This document shows positions 17,152 to 25,267 of a stretch of DNA of 64,000 nucleotides, piece by piece. The notes below the pieces were generated by a model. The model saw only the letters and a program-made list of their open reading frames with translations, did not search any database and was not told the DNA's origin. The translations under genes and the position numbers were made by a program. The first letter of the stretch is position 1; every line of letters begins with the position of its first letter. This DNA is from JBKBUF01 sp046290815 (lineage in GTDB: Bacteria; Bacteroidota; Bacteroidia; Cytophagales; Cytophagaceae). Where the stretch lies: the NCBI GenBank assembly GCA_046290815.1, contig JBKBUF010000002.1, positions 124,001 through 188,000 on the forward strand, written 5' to 3'.

Positions 17152-20100
17152 ATGAAAAAACTATACTTTTCTCAATCTCTCTTTCTGCTATTGTTTTTAT
17201 TATTCCCTTCTCTCCTTTCAGCTCAGGGGTTCAGGGTAGCAGGAAATAATCTGGTCGATGCAAATGGAAATAATTTTATCATGAAAGGTATTAATGTACC
17301 GCTATCATGGTTTGTTACTGACGTCAACGCAAACATTGCCAACATACGTAGCAAAACAGGGGCAAATTGTCTGCGTATTGTTGTGAATACTACTACTCCG
17401 GATGCAGCATGGCAAACTTGTGTACAGCAAACCATTGCCAACAACATGATTCCAATGGTGGAATTGCATGATGTTACAGGAAGCAATGATCCGGCACAGC
17501 TTCAAAACATGGCTAACTGGTGGGCTTCTAAAGCTTCGTACCTGACACAACCAAATATTGCTAAATACATTTTAATCAACATTGCAAACGAATGGGGTGA
17601 TTGGTTTATGAGCAGTCCCGGGCATAATCCGGCTCAAACGGTTTGGAGAGATGCTTACATCAATGCAGTTAAAACTATCAGAGATGCTGGTATTAAAACT
17701 ACGCTTGTTATAGATGCTCCCGGTTACGGACAGGATAACCAGGCAAGCACATTGCTTAATTATGCTCAGGCAGTACAGAATGCTGATCCTATGAGAAATT
17801 TAATTTTCTCCATACACATGTACTGCGAATGGAAAATCGGCGGTAATTCAAGTGTAACAAGTCATTTACCTGCAGTGAGAAATGCTGGTATTCCGGTTAT
17901 TGTTGGTGAATTTGGTTATCAGCATGCATCTGATGGTTCATGTGATATTGATGAACAACTTATTATGAATACCTGCCAGTCTAACGGAATAGGCTGGCTG
18001 GCATGGTCATGGAAAGGAAACAGTGGTGGTGTCGAATATCTTGACCTGAGCAACGACTGGGCAGGTAATAACCTCACAGCATGGGGAAATACTGTTGTCA
18101 ATGGTATTAACGGCACAAAAACTTCTGTAACTGCAACCGTCTTTTCTACTCAGGCGACAGTAGGTACTCCTCCCTCCTGCGTAATTACTGCTCCGCATTG
18201 TAACGCTTATTTTCACAGCGGATCAGATATTCAGATCAATGTTCATGCAAGAGATATCGGTGGTTCTTTTACAAACGGATCCGTTACTAAAGTAGAGTTC
18301 CTGAACAAAGGTGTAAAAATTGCTGAAGATCTCACAGCTCCTTACTCCTTCACCTGGACAAATGCTCCGGTGGGGACACATATCATTACTGCAAAGGCAA
18401 CCGATAATGACGGAAATGTTTCTCTGTCTGCCGGTGTCATTATTACTGTCGGCGCTACTGCGGCTTCAGGTAAAGGTATGAGTGCATGTAAAGGTAAATA
18501 TCTTGGCAACATCATTGCTTCAAGCGTCAGAGGAGATTACAACACTTACTGGAATGCAGTTACAGCAGAGAATTCATGCAAATGGGGAAGTGTAGAGGGT
18601 ACAAGAAATGTGTTTAACTGGACAGGTGCTGATCTGACTTACAACCATGCAAGAAATAACAATATGCCCTTCAGGTATCATGCACTTGCATGGGGAAGCC
18701 AATTTCCTTCCTGGATCACATCTCTTAATGCGGCAGACTTTAAAATGGAAATGGAACAATATATTGCTGCAGTAGCAGCAAGGTATCCTTACATTGATCA
18801 GATAGATGTACTCAATGAAGCTCTGAGGACCCACGCTCCCGGAACTGATTATTTCCGTAACGGTCTTGGTGGCGCTAATGGTGGTGTAGCTCCTGATAAC
18901 AATACCGGATTTGACTGGGTGGTATGGCTTTTCAGAAAATCGCGTGAGTATTTCCCTAATGCTAAACTGGTACTAAATGATTACGGGTTGGAAAATGATG
19001 CTACAGCCATCAATGAAATGCTGCAGATAATTAAAGTTCTTCGTGACAGAAATCTCATCGACGGATTCGGTACCCAGGCTCATACATTCAATGTGGACGG
19101 ACTTACTGCCTCTACTCTACAAACCAGATTGGATTTGATGGCTACTTCAGGACTTCCTATTTATGTAACTGAACTGGATCTTACCGGAAGTCCTAATGAC
19201 AACCAAGGTACGGAACAAACCCAGCTTACAAGTTACCAAACCCTATTCCCTGTATACTGGAATCATCAGTATGTTGCCGGAATTTCATTATGGGGATACG
19301 TTGAAGGTCAAACATGGAGAAACGGAACAGGTCTTTTGCGTTCAGATAATACCCTTAAGCCTGCAATGACCTGGCTGATGAATTATATGGCAGAAAGACC
19401 AGATGTAGGTTATCCATTTTGTAGTTCTGGGGTTACACCTCCTGATGATAATCTTCTAACCAATGGTGAGTTTGACAATGGAACTAACGGATGGGATATT
19501 CAGAATAACTCTACCGGTAGTGGTACGATGACAGTTGTTCAGAATGCAAATATGTCCGGTCCGAATGCATTGCAGATTTGTCCAACCAGCGCAGGTACTG
19601 CAGACTGGCACGTACAAGTTCGGCAAAATGCTCCTTTTGTAGCAGGGAAAGAATATGAAATTTCATTTATTGCAAAAGCTGCAGCTTCCAGATCCATGAA
19701 TATTGGAATACAACAGGAAGGTACGCCATGGACAAACCATTGGGGTGGACAGGCGGCTCTTACAATAGGTAATCAGATTTTCACCTACACCTTTAAGCCA
19801 ACGGTATCTGATCCGACAGCAAAATTGAAATTTTACGTAGGCAACAGCACAACCTGTGTGTTTATAGATAATGTGGTTTTTAAAGAAAAACAGATTGTGA
19901 CGTCTTCAGAACCTGCAGTTGTAGATTATTCTGAAGTTGTTTTTTACCCTAACCCATTTGACAACCAGTTTAAGATAAAACTTCCTCAAGCCGGTATCTG
20001 CACTGTGACAATTTCTGATATGAATGGAATCAAGGTATATGAATCAGCAGAGTATATTTCAGAAACCTCCATCACAGTTCCTGCCTCTCTGAAACCAGGC

Positions 20101-20163
20101 TTATACTTTGTTCAGCTAGTGAAAAACGGCAAGACCTATAATTTCAAAACAGAAAAGAGGTAA
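17152..20163 (+). CDS. bifunctional GH5 (mannanase-like) - GH10 xylanase, T9SS-exported
   Basis: A 1003-residue secreted enzyme with two catalytic domains. The signal peptide ends SLLSAQ. The GH5 domain (about 27-320) most resembles the bacterial mannanase subfamily GH5_8: ANIRSKTGANCLRIVV, acid/base E147 in NIANEWGDW, FSIHMYCEW, nucleophile E253 in VGEFGY, then WLAWSWKGN. An Ig-like linker covers 342-435. The GH10 domain (about 440-765) has RYHALAWGSQFPSW, acid/base E556 in DVLNEAL, nucleophile E674 in YVTELDL, and LWGYVEGQTWR. A CBM4/9-like module follows (about 770-915, NLLTNGEFDNGTNGWD to VFIDNVVFKE), then a type A sorting domain (VVFYPNPFDNQ, LKPGLYFVQLV). It should attack xylan and mannan together at the cell surface. 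The GH5 substrate needs assay, because subfamily assignment is by recall. A terminator follows at once. Confidence 0.92.
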   Translation: MKKLYFSQSLFLLLFLLFPSLLSAQGFRVAGNNLVDANGNNFIMKGINVPLSWFVTDVNANIANIRSKTGANCLRIVVNTTTPDAAWQTCVQQTIANNMIPMVELHDVTGSNDPAQLQNMANWWASKASYLTQPNIAKYILINIANEWGDWFMSSPGHNPAQTVWRDAYINAVKTIRDAGIKTTLVIDAPGYGQDNQASTLLNYAQAVQNADPMRNLIFSIHMYCEWKIGGNSSVTSHLPAVRNAGIPVIVGEFGYQHASDGSCDIDEQLIMNTCQSNGIGWLAWSWKGNSGGVEYLDLSNDWAGNNLTAWGNTVVNGINGTKTSVTATVFSTQATVGTPPSCVITAPHCNAYFHSGSDIQINVHARDIGGSFTNGSVTKVEFLNKGVKIAEDLTAPYSFTWTNAPVGTHIITAKATDNDGNVSLSAGVIITVGATAASGKGMSACKGKYLGNIIASSVRGDYNTYWNAVTAENSCKWGSVEGTRNVFNWTGADLTYNHARNNNMPFRYHALAWGSQFPSWITSLNAADFKMEMEQYIAAVAARYPYIDQIDVLNEALRTHAPGTDYFRNGLGGANGGVAPDNNTGFDWVVWLFRKSREYFPNAKLVLNDYGLENDATAINEMLQIIKVLRDRNLIDGFGTQAHTFNVDGLTASTLQTRLDLMATSGLPIYVTELDLTGSPNDNQGTEQTQLTSYQTLFPVYWNHQYVAGISLWGYVEGQTWRNGTGLLRSDNTLKPAMTWLMNYMAERPDVGYPFCSSGVTPPDDNLLTNGEFDNGTNGWDIQNNSTGSGTMTVVQNANMSGPNALQICPTSAGTADWHVQVRQNAPFVAGKEYEISFIAKAAASRSMNIGIQQEGTPWTNHWGGQAALTIGNQIFTYTFKPTVSDPTAKLKFYVGNSTTCVFIDNVVFKEKQIVTSSEPAVVDYSEVVFYPNPFDNQFKIKLPQAGICTVTISDMNGIKVYESAEYISETSITVPASLKPGLYFVQLVKNGKTYNFKTEKR

Positions 20164-20173
20164 AAAGCTATAA

Positions 20174-20225
20174 AAAACAAGCACCGGATACTAATAAGTA
20201 TTATTAAATATCTGGTGCTTGTTTT
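20174..20225 (+). terminator. terminator of the GH5-GH10 gene
   Basis: AAAACAAGCACCGGATA (20174-20190) pairs with TATCTGGTGCTTGTTTT (20209-20225), 16 of 17 Watson-Crick pairs with one G-T, ending in a T-run. Confidence 0.85.
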
Positions 20226-20237
20226 ATTAAAAAATGA

Positions 20238-20290
20238 ATTTCTTAATTCCTAATTCTTAATTCTTAATTTTTAATTTTTAATTCTTAATT
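20238..20290. repeat. ATTCTTAA short-period tandem repeat
   Basis: About six imperfect 8-bp copies of ATTCTTAA/ATTTTTAA run from 20238 through the last codons of msrB (TAA at 20285-20287). The array has been absorbed into the 3' end of that gene. Confidence 0.75.
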
Positions 20291-20728
20291 CCCCTTCTTC
20301 ATGCTTTCCGAATTAATACAAAACCTCAGTCCTGACGGAGGAGGTCCGTCCGGAAAGACGTGTCCCAGGTGACAATCACAAACATTGCACATCACCTCAA
20401 CTCTTTTCATGCCGTAAGAGTTATCAATTTCATATTTGAGAGCATTTTCTTTTACAGGTTGAGTAAAACTTGGCCAGCCTGTACCGCTATCAAATTTTTC
20501 TTTTGAATCAAACAGCAGGGTGCCACAACAGATGCAGGAGTATTTCCCTGGTTCGTGGGCATGACAATATTGGCCCGTAAAAGGACCTTCAGTACCTTTA
20601 AGTCTGGCAATCCTGAATTGCTCAGCAGTCAAAAGCTGTCTCCATTCCTCTTCCGATTTTTCTACCCTTTTGTCAGGTACCGGATTTTGATTCTGCGCGT
20701 ATCTTATTACATCTATCCAGGTTAGCAT
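20285..20728 (-). CDS. msrB: peptide-methionine (R)-S-oxide reductase MsrB
   Basis: Reduces the R epimer of methionine sulfoxide in oxidised proteins. Zinc-binding CxxC pairs are C65/C68 (SCICCG) and C114/C117 (CNVC). The core motif SGTGWPSF is followed by YGMKRVEV and CHLGHVFPDGPPPSGLRFCINSES, with catalytic C137. There is no export signal, so it is cytoplasmic, and at 147 residues it has the usual length. The stop codon lies inside the ATTCTTAA repeat, and the upstream side borders a second repeat array (20735-20817). The gene is therefore framed by low-complexity DNA. It is in the same direction as the OmpA gene upstream of it, which lies 92 bases away. Confidence 0.95.
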   Translation of the reverse strand: MLTWIDVIRYAQNQNPVPDKRVEKSEEEWRQLLTAEQFRIARLKGTEGPFTGQYCHAHEPGKYSCICCGTLLFDSKEKFDSGTGWPSFTQPVKENALKYEIDNSYGMKRVEVMCNVCDCHLGHVFPDGPPPSGLRFCINSESMKKGN

Positions 20729-20734
20729 TTTGAA

Positions 20735-20817
20735 AGTGTTAAAGTGTTAGAGTGTTAAGGTGTTAAACTGTTAAAGTGTATTACGTTAACACATTAACAC
20801 TTGAACACCTTAACACA
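20735..20817. repeat. GTGTTAAAG array with inverted second half
   Basis: Five to six 9-bp copies of GTGTTAAAG (20735-20788) are followed by inverted copies TTAACAC (20793-20817), so the whole block can fold back on itself between the msrB and OmpA genes. It may act as a terminator for the OmpA gene, whose stop is four bases away. Confidence 0.7.
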
Positions 20818-20820
20818 ATT

Positions 20821-22527
20821 CTACTTCTTCATAATAGTAAACTCCACCCTTCTGTTAAGCTTGCGGGTTTCTTCTTTTGAGTTGCTCGCAATCGGGCGCG
20901 TACCTCCATAGCCTTTACCTTTTAATCTTTTCTTTTCAATACCCATTGAGGTAAGATATTCCATTACTGCTTTAACTCTGTCCTCGGAAAGCTTTTGATT
21001 TTTTTCAGGATCACCCTGATTATCGGTATGACCACTTAATTCAATTTCCATCGTTGGATTCTCTTTTAGCAGCATCACCAGGTTGTCTAATTCCGGAAGC
21101 GATTCGGGTAACATTTCAGCCAGACTCTGCTGAAATATAATATTGTTTAATGTAAAGGTCTCTCCCACTTCAATAGGTGTCAGATAAAATTCTTTATTCA
21201 ACTGTTCACCTTCTAAACCAAAAATGACTGAATAATCCATAAATCCTTTAGCTTTAATTTTAAACTTTGCTTCAGAAGGGGCTGAAACATTAAAACTAAA
21301 TTCTCCTGAGAAAGAACTTAAAAATTCCATTTTCGGATCATTGTTTACTACTATTCTTGCACCCTGCACAGGTAATTTTGATTTCGCATCCAACACTTTT
21401 CCCTTAAACACAGGGATAACTACGGCATCCGGTTCAGGTTCCTCCAATTTAAGTTGTGAACTGAGTTGTTCAAACTTTTTGCTGATTTCTTCTGGAGAAA
21501 TTTTGTATCCATAAAGTCTGATCATTGCAACGGCACCTGAACTGGTTTCATTGGAAACTATCTTGTCATCACAGAAGAATGTAAGAATATTATCTTCATC
21601 CAACACTCCCAGGTCATACTGATCTTTGAACTTGATCCGTGCAACACCATTAGCATAAATACTTATCTCTTTGGTTTCGCGATCTCTTGAAATGACAAAG
21701 TGTGTATACTCTCCTGCTTTTACCGGTGCCAGTTCACTTAGGATGGCTCTGTAGAAATTCAGTTTACCTTCATAGATGTATGCTCCGTTGTCTGATTTTC
21801 TGTTTTTAAAATCAATAACCCTTTTCCAGTTATCCAGCATATCGAACCGGAAATATAATTCGATTGTATATGTTTCCTTAAGAAGATTGCCTGCTTCTTT
21901 ATTGTTAAACTGCAGACCGCCGTTTTTAGGAAAACGGTAAACATTTTTCACCTGTCCACCCAGTTGCGGCAATGGTTCCTTAATAAAACTTCCCTGAGGA
22001 CCTAAAATAATTAGTGAAGGACCGTTCCCTCCTGCTTCTTTAAGTTCGGAATTATTGAAGTTAAATTCGAAAAATTCATTACGCACTTCATCAGAAAAAA
22101 TCTTTCTGGTGGACGCAAGACCTTCAAATTCTTTTCTCCAGCCTACTCTTCTGTTGGCCCATTTATCGGTTAATGCTGATGATTTTAAATTGGATTCAAA
22201 TTCAAGTATAAGTCGGGAAAAGCGGGTAAAAATCAGCGTAGATTTGGTTTCAGATTGCCAGGCTGATTTTCTCGGGCCCCAATTTTCCAAATAGGCGTCC
22301 GGAACCACCACACTTTCCAGTTCCATAAACAAATCAATGGTTTTCTGGAGGTTATTCACTTTCTGCATTTCAATAACCCAGGCATTTCTTCTTCCTGCCC
22401 ATTTCCCATCCACTGCACTCCATAGTAGATTCCCTTCCATTTCCACTATCAAATCCCCTATAAGATCTGCTTTTGTAATGATTGAAATGCAGAATATAAT
22501 TAAAAGCAAAAAAAGCTTTTTAAACAT
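20821..22527 (-). CDS. OmpA-family protein with LamG-like and carboxypeptidase-regulatory domains
   Basis: A 568-residue envelope protein. The signal peptide ends FCISIITKAD. Residues 25-160 are a helical region with repeated WAGRRNAW / WGPRKSAW / WANRRVGW motifs, which look like three diverged copies. Residues about 175-370 form a LamG-like sandwich (YTIELYFRFDMLDNWKRVIDF, ISIYANGVARI). Residues 375-450 are a CarboxypepD-regulatory-like beta sandwich (FKGKVLDAKSKLPVQGARIVV). The C-terminus is an OmpA domain (LSGHTDNQGDPEKNQKLSEDRVKAV, GKGYGGTRPIASN, RKLNRRVEF) that binds peptidoglycan. The combination suggests a periplasmic protein tethering an envelope structure to the wall. Partner unknown. 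It precedes msrB on the same strand. Confidence 0.85.
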   Translation of the reverse strand: MFKKLFLLLIIFCISIITKADLIGDLIVEMEGNLLWSAVDGKWAGRRNAWVIEMQKVNNLQKTIDLFMELESVVVPDAYLENWGPRKSAWQSETKSTLIFTRFSRLILEFESNLKSSALTDKWANRRVGWRKEFEGLASTRKIFSDEVRNEFFEFNFNNSELKEAGGNGPSLIILGPQGSFIKEPLPQLGGQVKNVYRFPKNGGLQFNNKEAGNLLKETYTIELYFRFDMLDNWKRVIDFKNRKSDNGAYIYEGKLNFYRAILSELAPVKAGEYTHFVISRDRETKEISIYANGVARIKFKDQYDLGVLDEDNILTFFCDDKIVSNETSSGAVAMIRLYGYKISPEEISKKFEQLSSQLKLEEPEPDAVVIPVFKGKVLDAKSKLPVQGARIVVNNDPKMEFLSSFSGEFSFNVSAPSEAKFKIKAKGFMDYSVIFGLEGEQLNKEFYLTPIEVGETFTLNNIIFQQSLAEMLPESLPELDNLVMLLKENPTMEIELSGHTDNQGDPEKNQKLSEDRVKAVMEYLTSMGIEKKRLKGKGYGGTRPIASNSKEETRKLNRRVEFTIMKK

Positions 22528-22796
22528 TGCTAAAACTTAAATTTTTTAATGTTTTATATAACAATAATGTCCTAAAACAGAATTTATTATTATTCATAGA
22601 TGATAAATTAAAATTCTGTAACAGAGCCTTGAGAATTTTGCGGCAACTAAGGATTTTACACAATAAAAAGCAAGATAAAAGTAAAATCAAAATTACCGTT
22701 CTCCGTAATAATAGAACTCATATCAGCGATTCAGGTTTTTCCTTATGATACAAATAATTATTACTACGGCAACATTAGCTCCGGATAAGCATTACT

Positions 22797-23495
22797 TTAA
22801 TTCTGATCCGGTCTTTTAGTAGGCTGAAACTGATTTTTTGTTGCCCATTGCATAGATGGCATAAGCCATTCTCTGTAGGGCTTAAATAAAAACGCATGGC
22901 CGACGTTAAGGGATAAAGCTACCTCATTAGAGCTTTTGATACATTCTCCACTGTCAAATATTTTTTGGCATGTGCCGGCGATTTTGTCTGATTTCTCATA
23001 AATAGACAACACATTTCCGCACATCTTCACTTTTTCTGCTGCAACAAATCCTTGTCCGGTAAAACAGCCACCCATCAGCACAAAATTTACTTTGTCATTC
23101 TTCATCATTGTTGAAACCATCATCGCTATTGCTGCTCCTTTATCTGCTCCGATAACGGTAATATTTTCCGCAGGTATTTTTGATTTTACCAATGTGTCTA
23201 TCTGCTTAATTACTTTCTCAGCATACTTTTCAATATCGGTATTTTTACTTCGCACTTCACTGATGACATTAAAACCTCCTGTCTTAAAAGAAACAAGTAT
23301 TTTGTTATATTCATAAGGGCCATATTCTTCACTCACTGCATTTTCCCCCTGCTCTTCCAGAATTGCACCATGCAGGTAAAAAATATATTTTCCTTTAGAA
23401 TCGACAGGAGATGGAACAGACTTAGAAATGATCTGCCCCTGAGCAGTGGAAATGATAATTAGTGAAACCAGTAAAATTGTATAGTTTTTCAGCAT
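22797..23495 (-). CDS. secreted alpha/beta-hydrolase-like protein with altered nucleophile elbow
   Basis: A 232-residue protein with a signal peptide ending STAQGQ. The fold markers of alpha/beta hydrolases are present: strand plus oxyanion-type HG in YIFYLHGAIL (residues 42-43), a helix-strand alternation, ITVIGADKGAAIAMMVS where the G-x-S-x-G elbow should be, and a late NVGHAFLFKP that could hold the catalytic His. The elbow reads G-A-D-K-G, so Asp118 replaces Ser. Asp nucleophiles exist in dehalogenases and epoxide hydrolases of this fold, so it may still be active, or it may be a non-catalytic relative. The 269-base gap upstream (22528-22796) contains no convincing gene. Confidence 0.7.
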   Translation of the reverse strand: MLKNYTILLVSLIIISTAQGQIISKSVPSPVDSKGKYIFYLHGAILEEQGENAVSEEYGPYEYNKILVSFKTGGFNVISEVRSKNTDIEKYAEKVIKQIDTLVKSKIPAENITVIGADKGAAIAMMVSTMMKNDKVNFVLMGGCFTGQGFVAAEKVKMCGNVLSIYEKSDKIAGTCQKIFDSGECIKSSNEVALSLNVGHAFLFKPYREWLMPSMQWATKNQFQPTKRPDQN

Positions 23496-23737
23496 AATTT
23501 GATTTTTTAATAAAAAGATTAATTAAATATAGTACAATTCACTGATAAGATAAATAAATAGACTTCAATAGTACGATTTTGCATGTTTCTCTACAATTAT
23601 TCCCCTTTCATGGACTTAAAGTCCTAATTTATCTGAACTTTATACAAAACATATCGTAATAAAACTTACCTTTACCCTGTTGTTTATTTTTAATACATAT
23701 CATTTCTTTCCAATTTTTGAGACTATAATACGACTGA

Positions 23738-24850
23738 ATGAAAGATCAAGAGTATGAATTACTGCGTCAATCAGAATCTTACCTGAAGACAATTTTTTTA
23801 TTGACAGATAAATGCTTTATTCTTCTGGATAAACAGAACAAAATTCTGCTGTTTAATGAAATGGCAAATACCTGGGCTAAAATGGCTTTTGGATGTAATT
23901 TAATTGAAGGTAGTAATTTGCTTGAAATCTGTCATTCTTCAAAGGCAGAATTGGGTCAGTTGCTGGAGAAGGCCCATAATGGAATAGATATTAATTACAT
24001 TGGGGAATATAAGAATGAAGGAGTTTCACAATGGTACAAAGTTAAAATTTATCCCATTTCAGAAAACCAGGATAATAGCCATACCGGTATTTATATATCA
24101 GCCTTAAATATCACCAGTCAAAAGTTAATTGAATCAGAAAGGGAAGAAATATCCCTGGATCTAATACAAAAAAACAAAGACCTACAACAATTTGCTTATA
24201 TAGTTTCACATAATCTTCGTGCACCAGTCGCAAGCATAATCGGACTGGCAAGAGAAGTAAACAATCCTGTTCATGATGAAACTGTGAAACAAAAATTTTT
24301 ACAGGAATTGCTCAATTCTGCAATACGCCTTGATAATATTATTCAGGATATGAATAAAATATTGAGGGTAAAATCGGCAATAAATGAGATAAGGGAATAT
24401 GTAGATTTTCGTAGTCTGATAGAGGAGATTACAGGAACGATAAGTAACCTAATTACTGCTGAAGCAATTGATTTGAAGGTTGAATTTAAGGGTAATGAAG
24501 GGATAACAACAATTAAAAGTTATTTGGTAAGTATTTTTCTAAACCTTTTTACCAATAGCATAAAATACAAACACCCTTCTAAAATACCATGTATTAATAT
24601 TTCATGTCAGGAATCAAGAGGTAAAATTTTTATTACCTATAAAGATAATGGCCTTGGTATTGACCTTTCAAAACACAAAGATAAAGTTTTCGGATTATAT
24701 AAACGATTCCACCCCCATATTGAAGGAAAAGGAATGGGCTTGTTTATGATTAAAACCCATGTTGAAACCTTGGGAGGAAGTGTCAGATTATTTAGCAAGC
24801 CAGACCTGGGCGTAAAATTTGTAATAGAATTACCTCATGATAAATCCTGA
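23738..24850 (+). CDS. soluble PAS-domain histidine kinase
   Basis: A 370-residue cytoplasmic sensor kinase. An N-terminal PAS fold (about 15-130, CFILLDKQNKILLFNEMANTW to GIYISALNITSQK) is followed by a dimerisation helix with phospho-acceptor H158 in YIVSHNLRAPVASIIGL. The HATPase domain has the N box FLNLFTNSIKYKHPSK, the G1 box DNGLGIDL and the G2 region EGKGMGLFMIK. There are no membrane segments, so the signal is intracellular or arrives by diffusion. Its last 14 bases overlap the downstream response-regulator gene, so the two are translationally coupled and very probably form a pair. PAS ligand unknown. Confidence 0.92.
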   Translation: MKDQEYELLRQSESYLKTIFLLTDKCFILLDKQNKILLFNEMANTWAKMAFGCNLIEGSNLLEICHSSKAELGQLLEKAHNGIDINYIGEYKNEGVSQWYKVKIYPISENQDNSHTGIYISALNITSQKLIESEREEISLDLIQKNKDLQQFAYIVSHNLRAPVASIIGLAREVNNPVHDETVKQKFLQELLNSAIRLDNIIQDMNKILRVKSAINEIREYVDFRSLIEEITGTISNLITAEAIDLKVEFKGNEGITTIKSYLVSIFLNLFTNSIKYKHPSKIPCINISCQESRGKIFITYKDNGLGIDLSKHKDKVFGLYKRFHPHIEGKGMGLFMIKTHVETLGGSVRLFSKPDLGVKFVIELPHDKS

Positions 24851-25220
24851 ACTTTTTATAGTGGTTGACGATGACCCTGTCAATAACATGTTATGTGAAT
24901 GCATTCTGAAAACTACTTTTCAAGGCAAAAAAATAAAGTTGTTTACGGACCCGGCTCAAGCCCTGGAATATATAAAACATGAGACAGGGAATACAAAGGT
25001 GTTGCTATTACTGGACATTAATATGCCGGAGATGACCGGATGGGAATTCCTTGATGTATTTGCAACATATCCTACAGAATTAAGGGAGAATTATCAAATT
25101 TTAATTTTAACCTCCTCAGTTGATACAAAAGACAAAGAACTAGCTGCAACATCTCCCCTTGTGAAAGGTTTTTTAAGTAAACCGCTCGAAAGAGAAGAAC
25201 TAAAGAAGTTTATAAAATAA
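24837..25220 (+). CDS. single-domain response regulator
   Basis: A 127-residue receiver domain with no output domain. The acidic pocket is D11-D13 (VVDDDP), the phospho-acceptor is D60 in LLLLDINMPEMTGWEF, the switch Thr/Ser is in ILTSS (about 91-94), and the conserved Lys is K115 in FLSKPLE. It overlaps the kinase gene and is probably phosphorylated by it. Without a DNA-binding domain it would act through protein contacts or pass phosphate on, as CheY-type proteins do. Such pairs are frequent in gliding Bacteroidota. A GC-rich hairpin follows the stop. Confidence 0.93.
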   Translation: MINPELFIVVDDDPVNNMLCECILKTTFQGKKIKLFTDPAQALEYIKHETGNTKVLLLLDINMPEMTGWEFLDVFATYPTELRENYQILILTSSVDTKDKELAATSPLVKGFLSKPLEREELKKFIK

Positions 25221-25222
25221 AA

Positions 25223-25247
25223 GAGGCTGCAGGAATCCCGCAGCCTC
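25223..25247. terminator. terminator between convergent genes
   Basis: GAGGCTGC (25223-25230) pairs with GCAGCCTC (25240-25247) around AGGAATCCC. On the minus strand it is followed by TTTTATTTT, suiting the gene ending at 25268. It also closes the kinase/regulator operon. Confidence 0.8.
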
Positions 25248-25267
25248 AAAAAAATCACAAGAAAAAA

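Noticed and set aside
20735..20817. CRISPR-like array
   Set aside because: Repeat units are 9 bp with no spacers, and the second half is inverted; no cas gene is in the window.
22527..22748. 73-residue plus-strand frame beside the OmpA gene
   Set aside because: It starts inside the divergent gene's first codons, is composed of AT-rich noise and shows no domain, signal or ribosome site.
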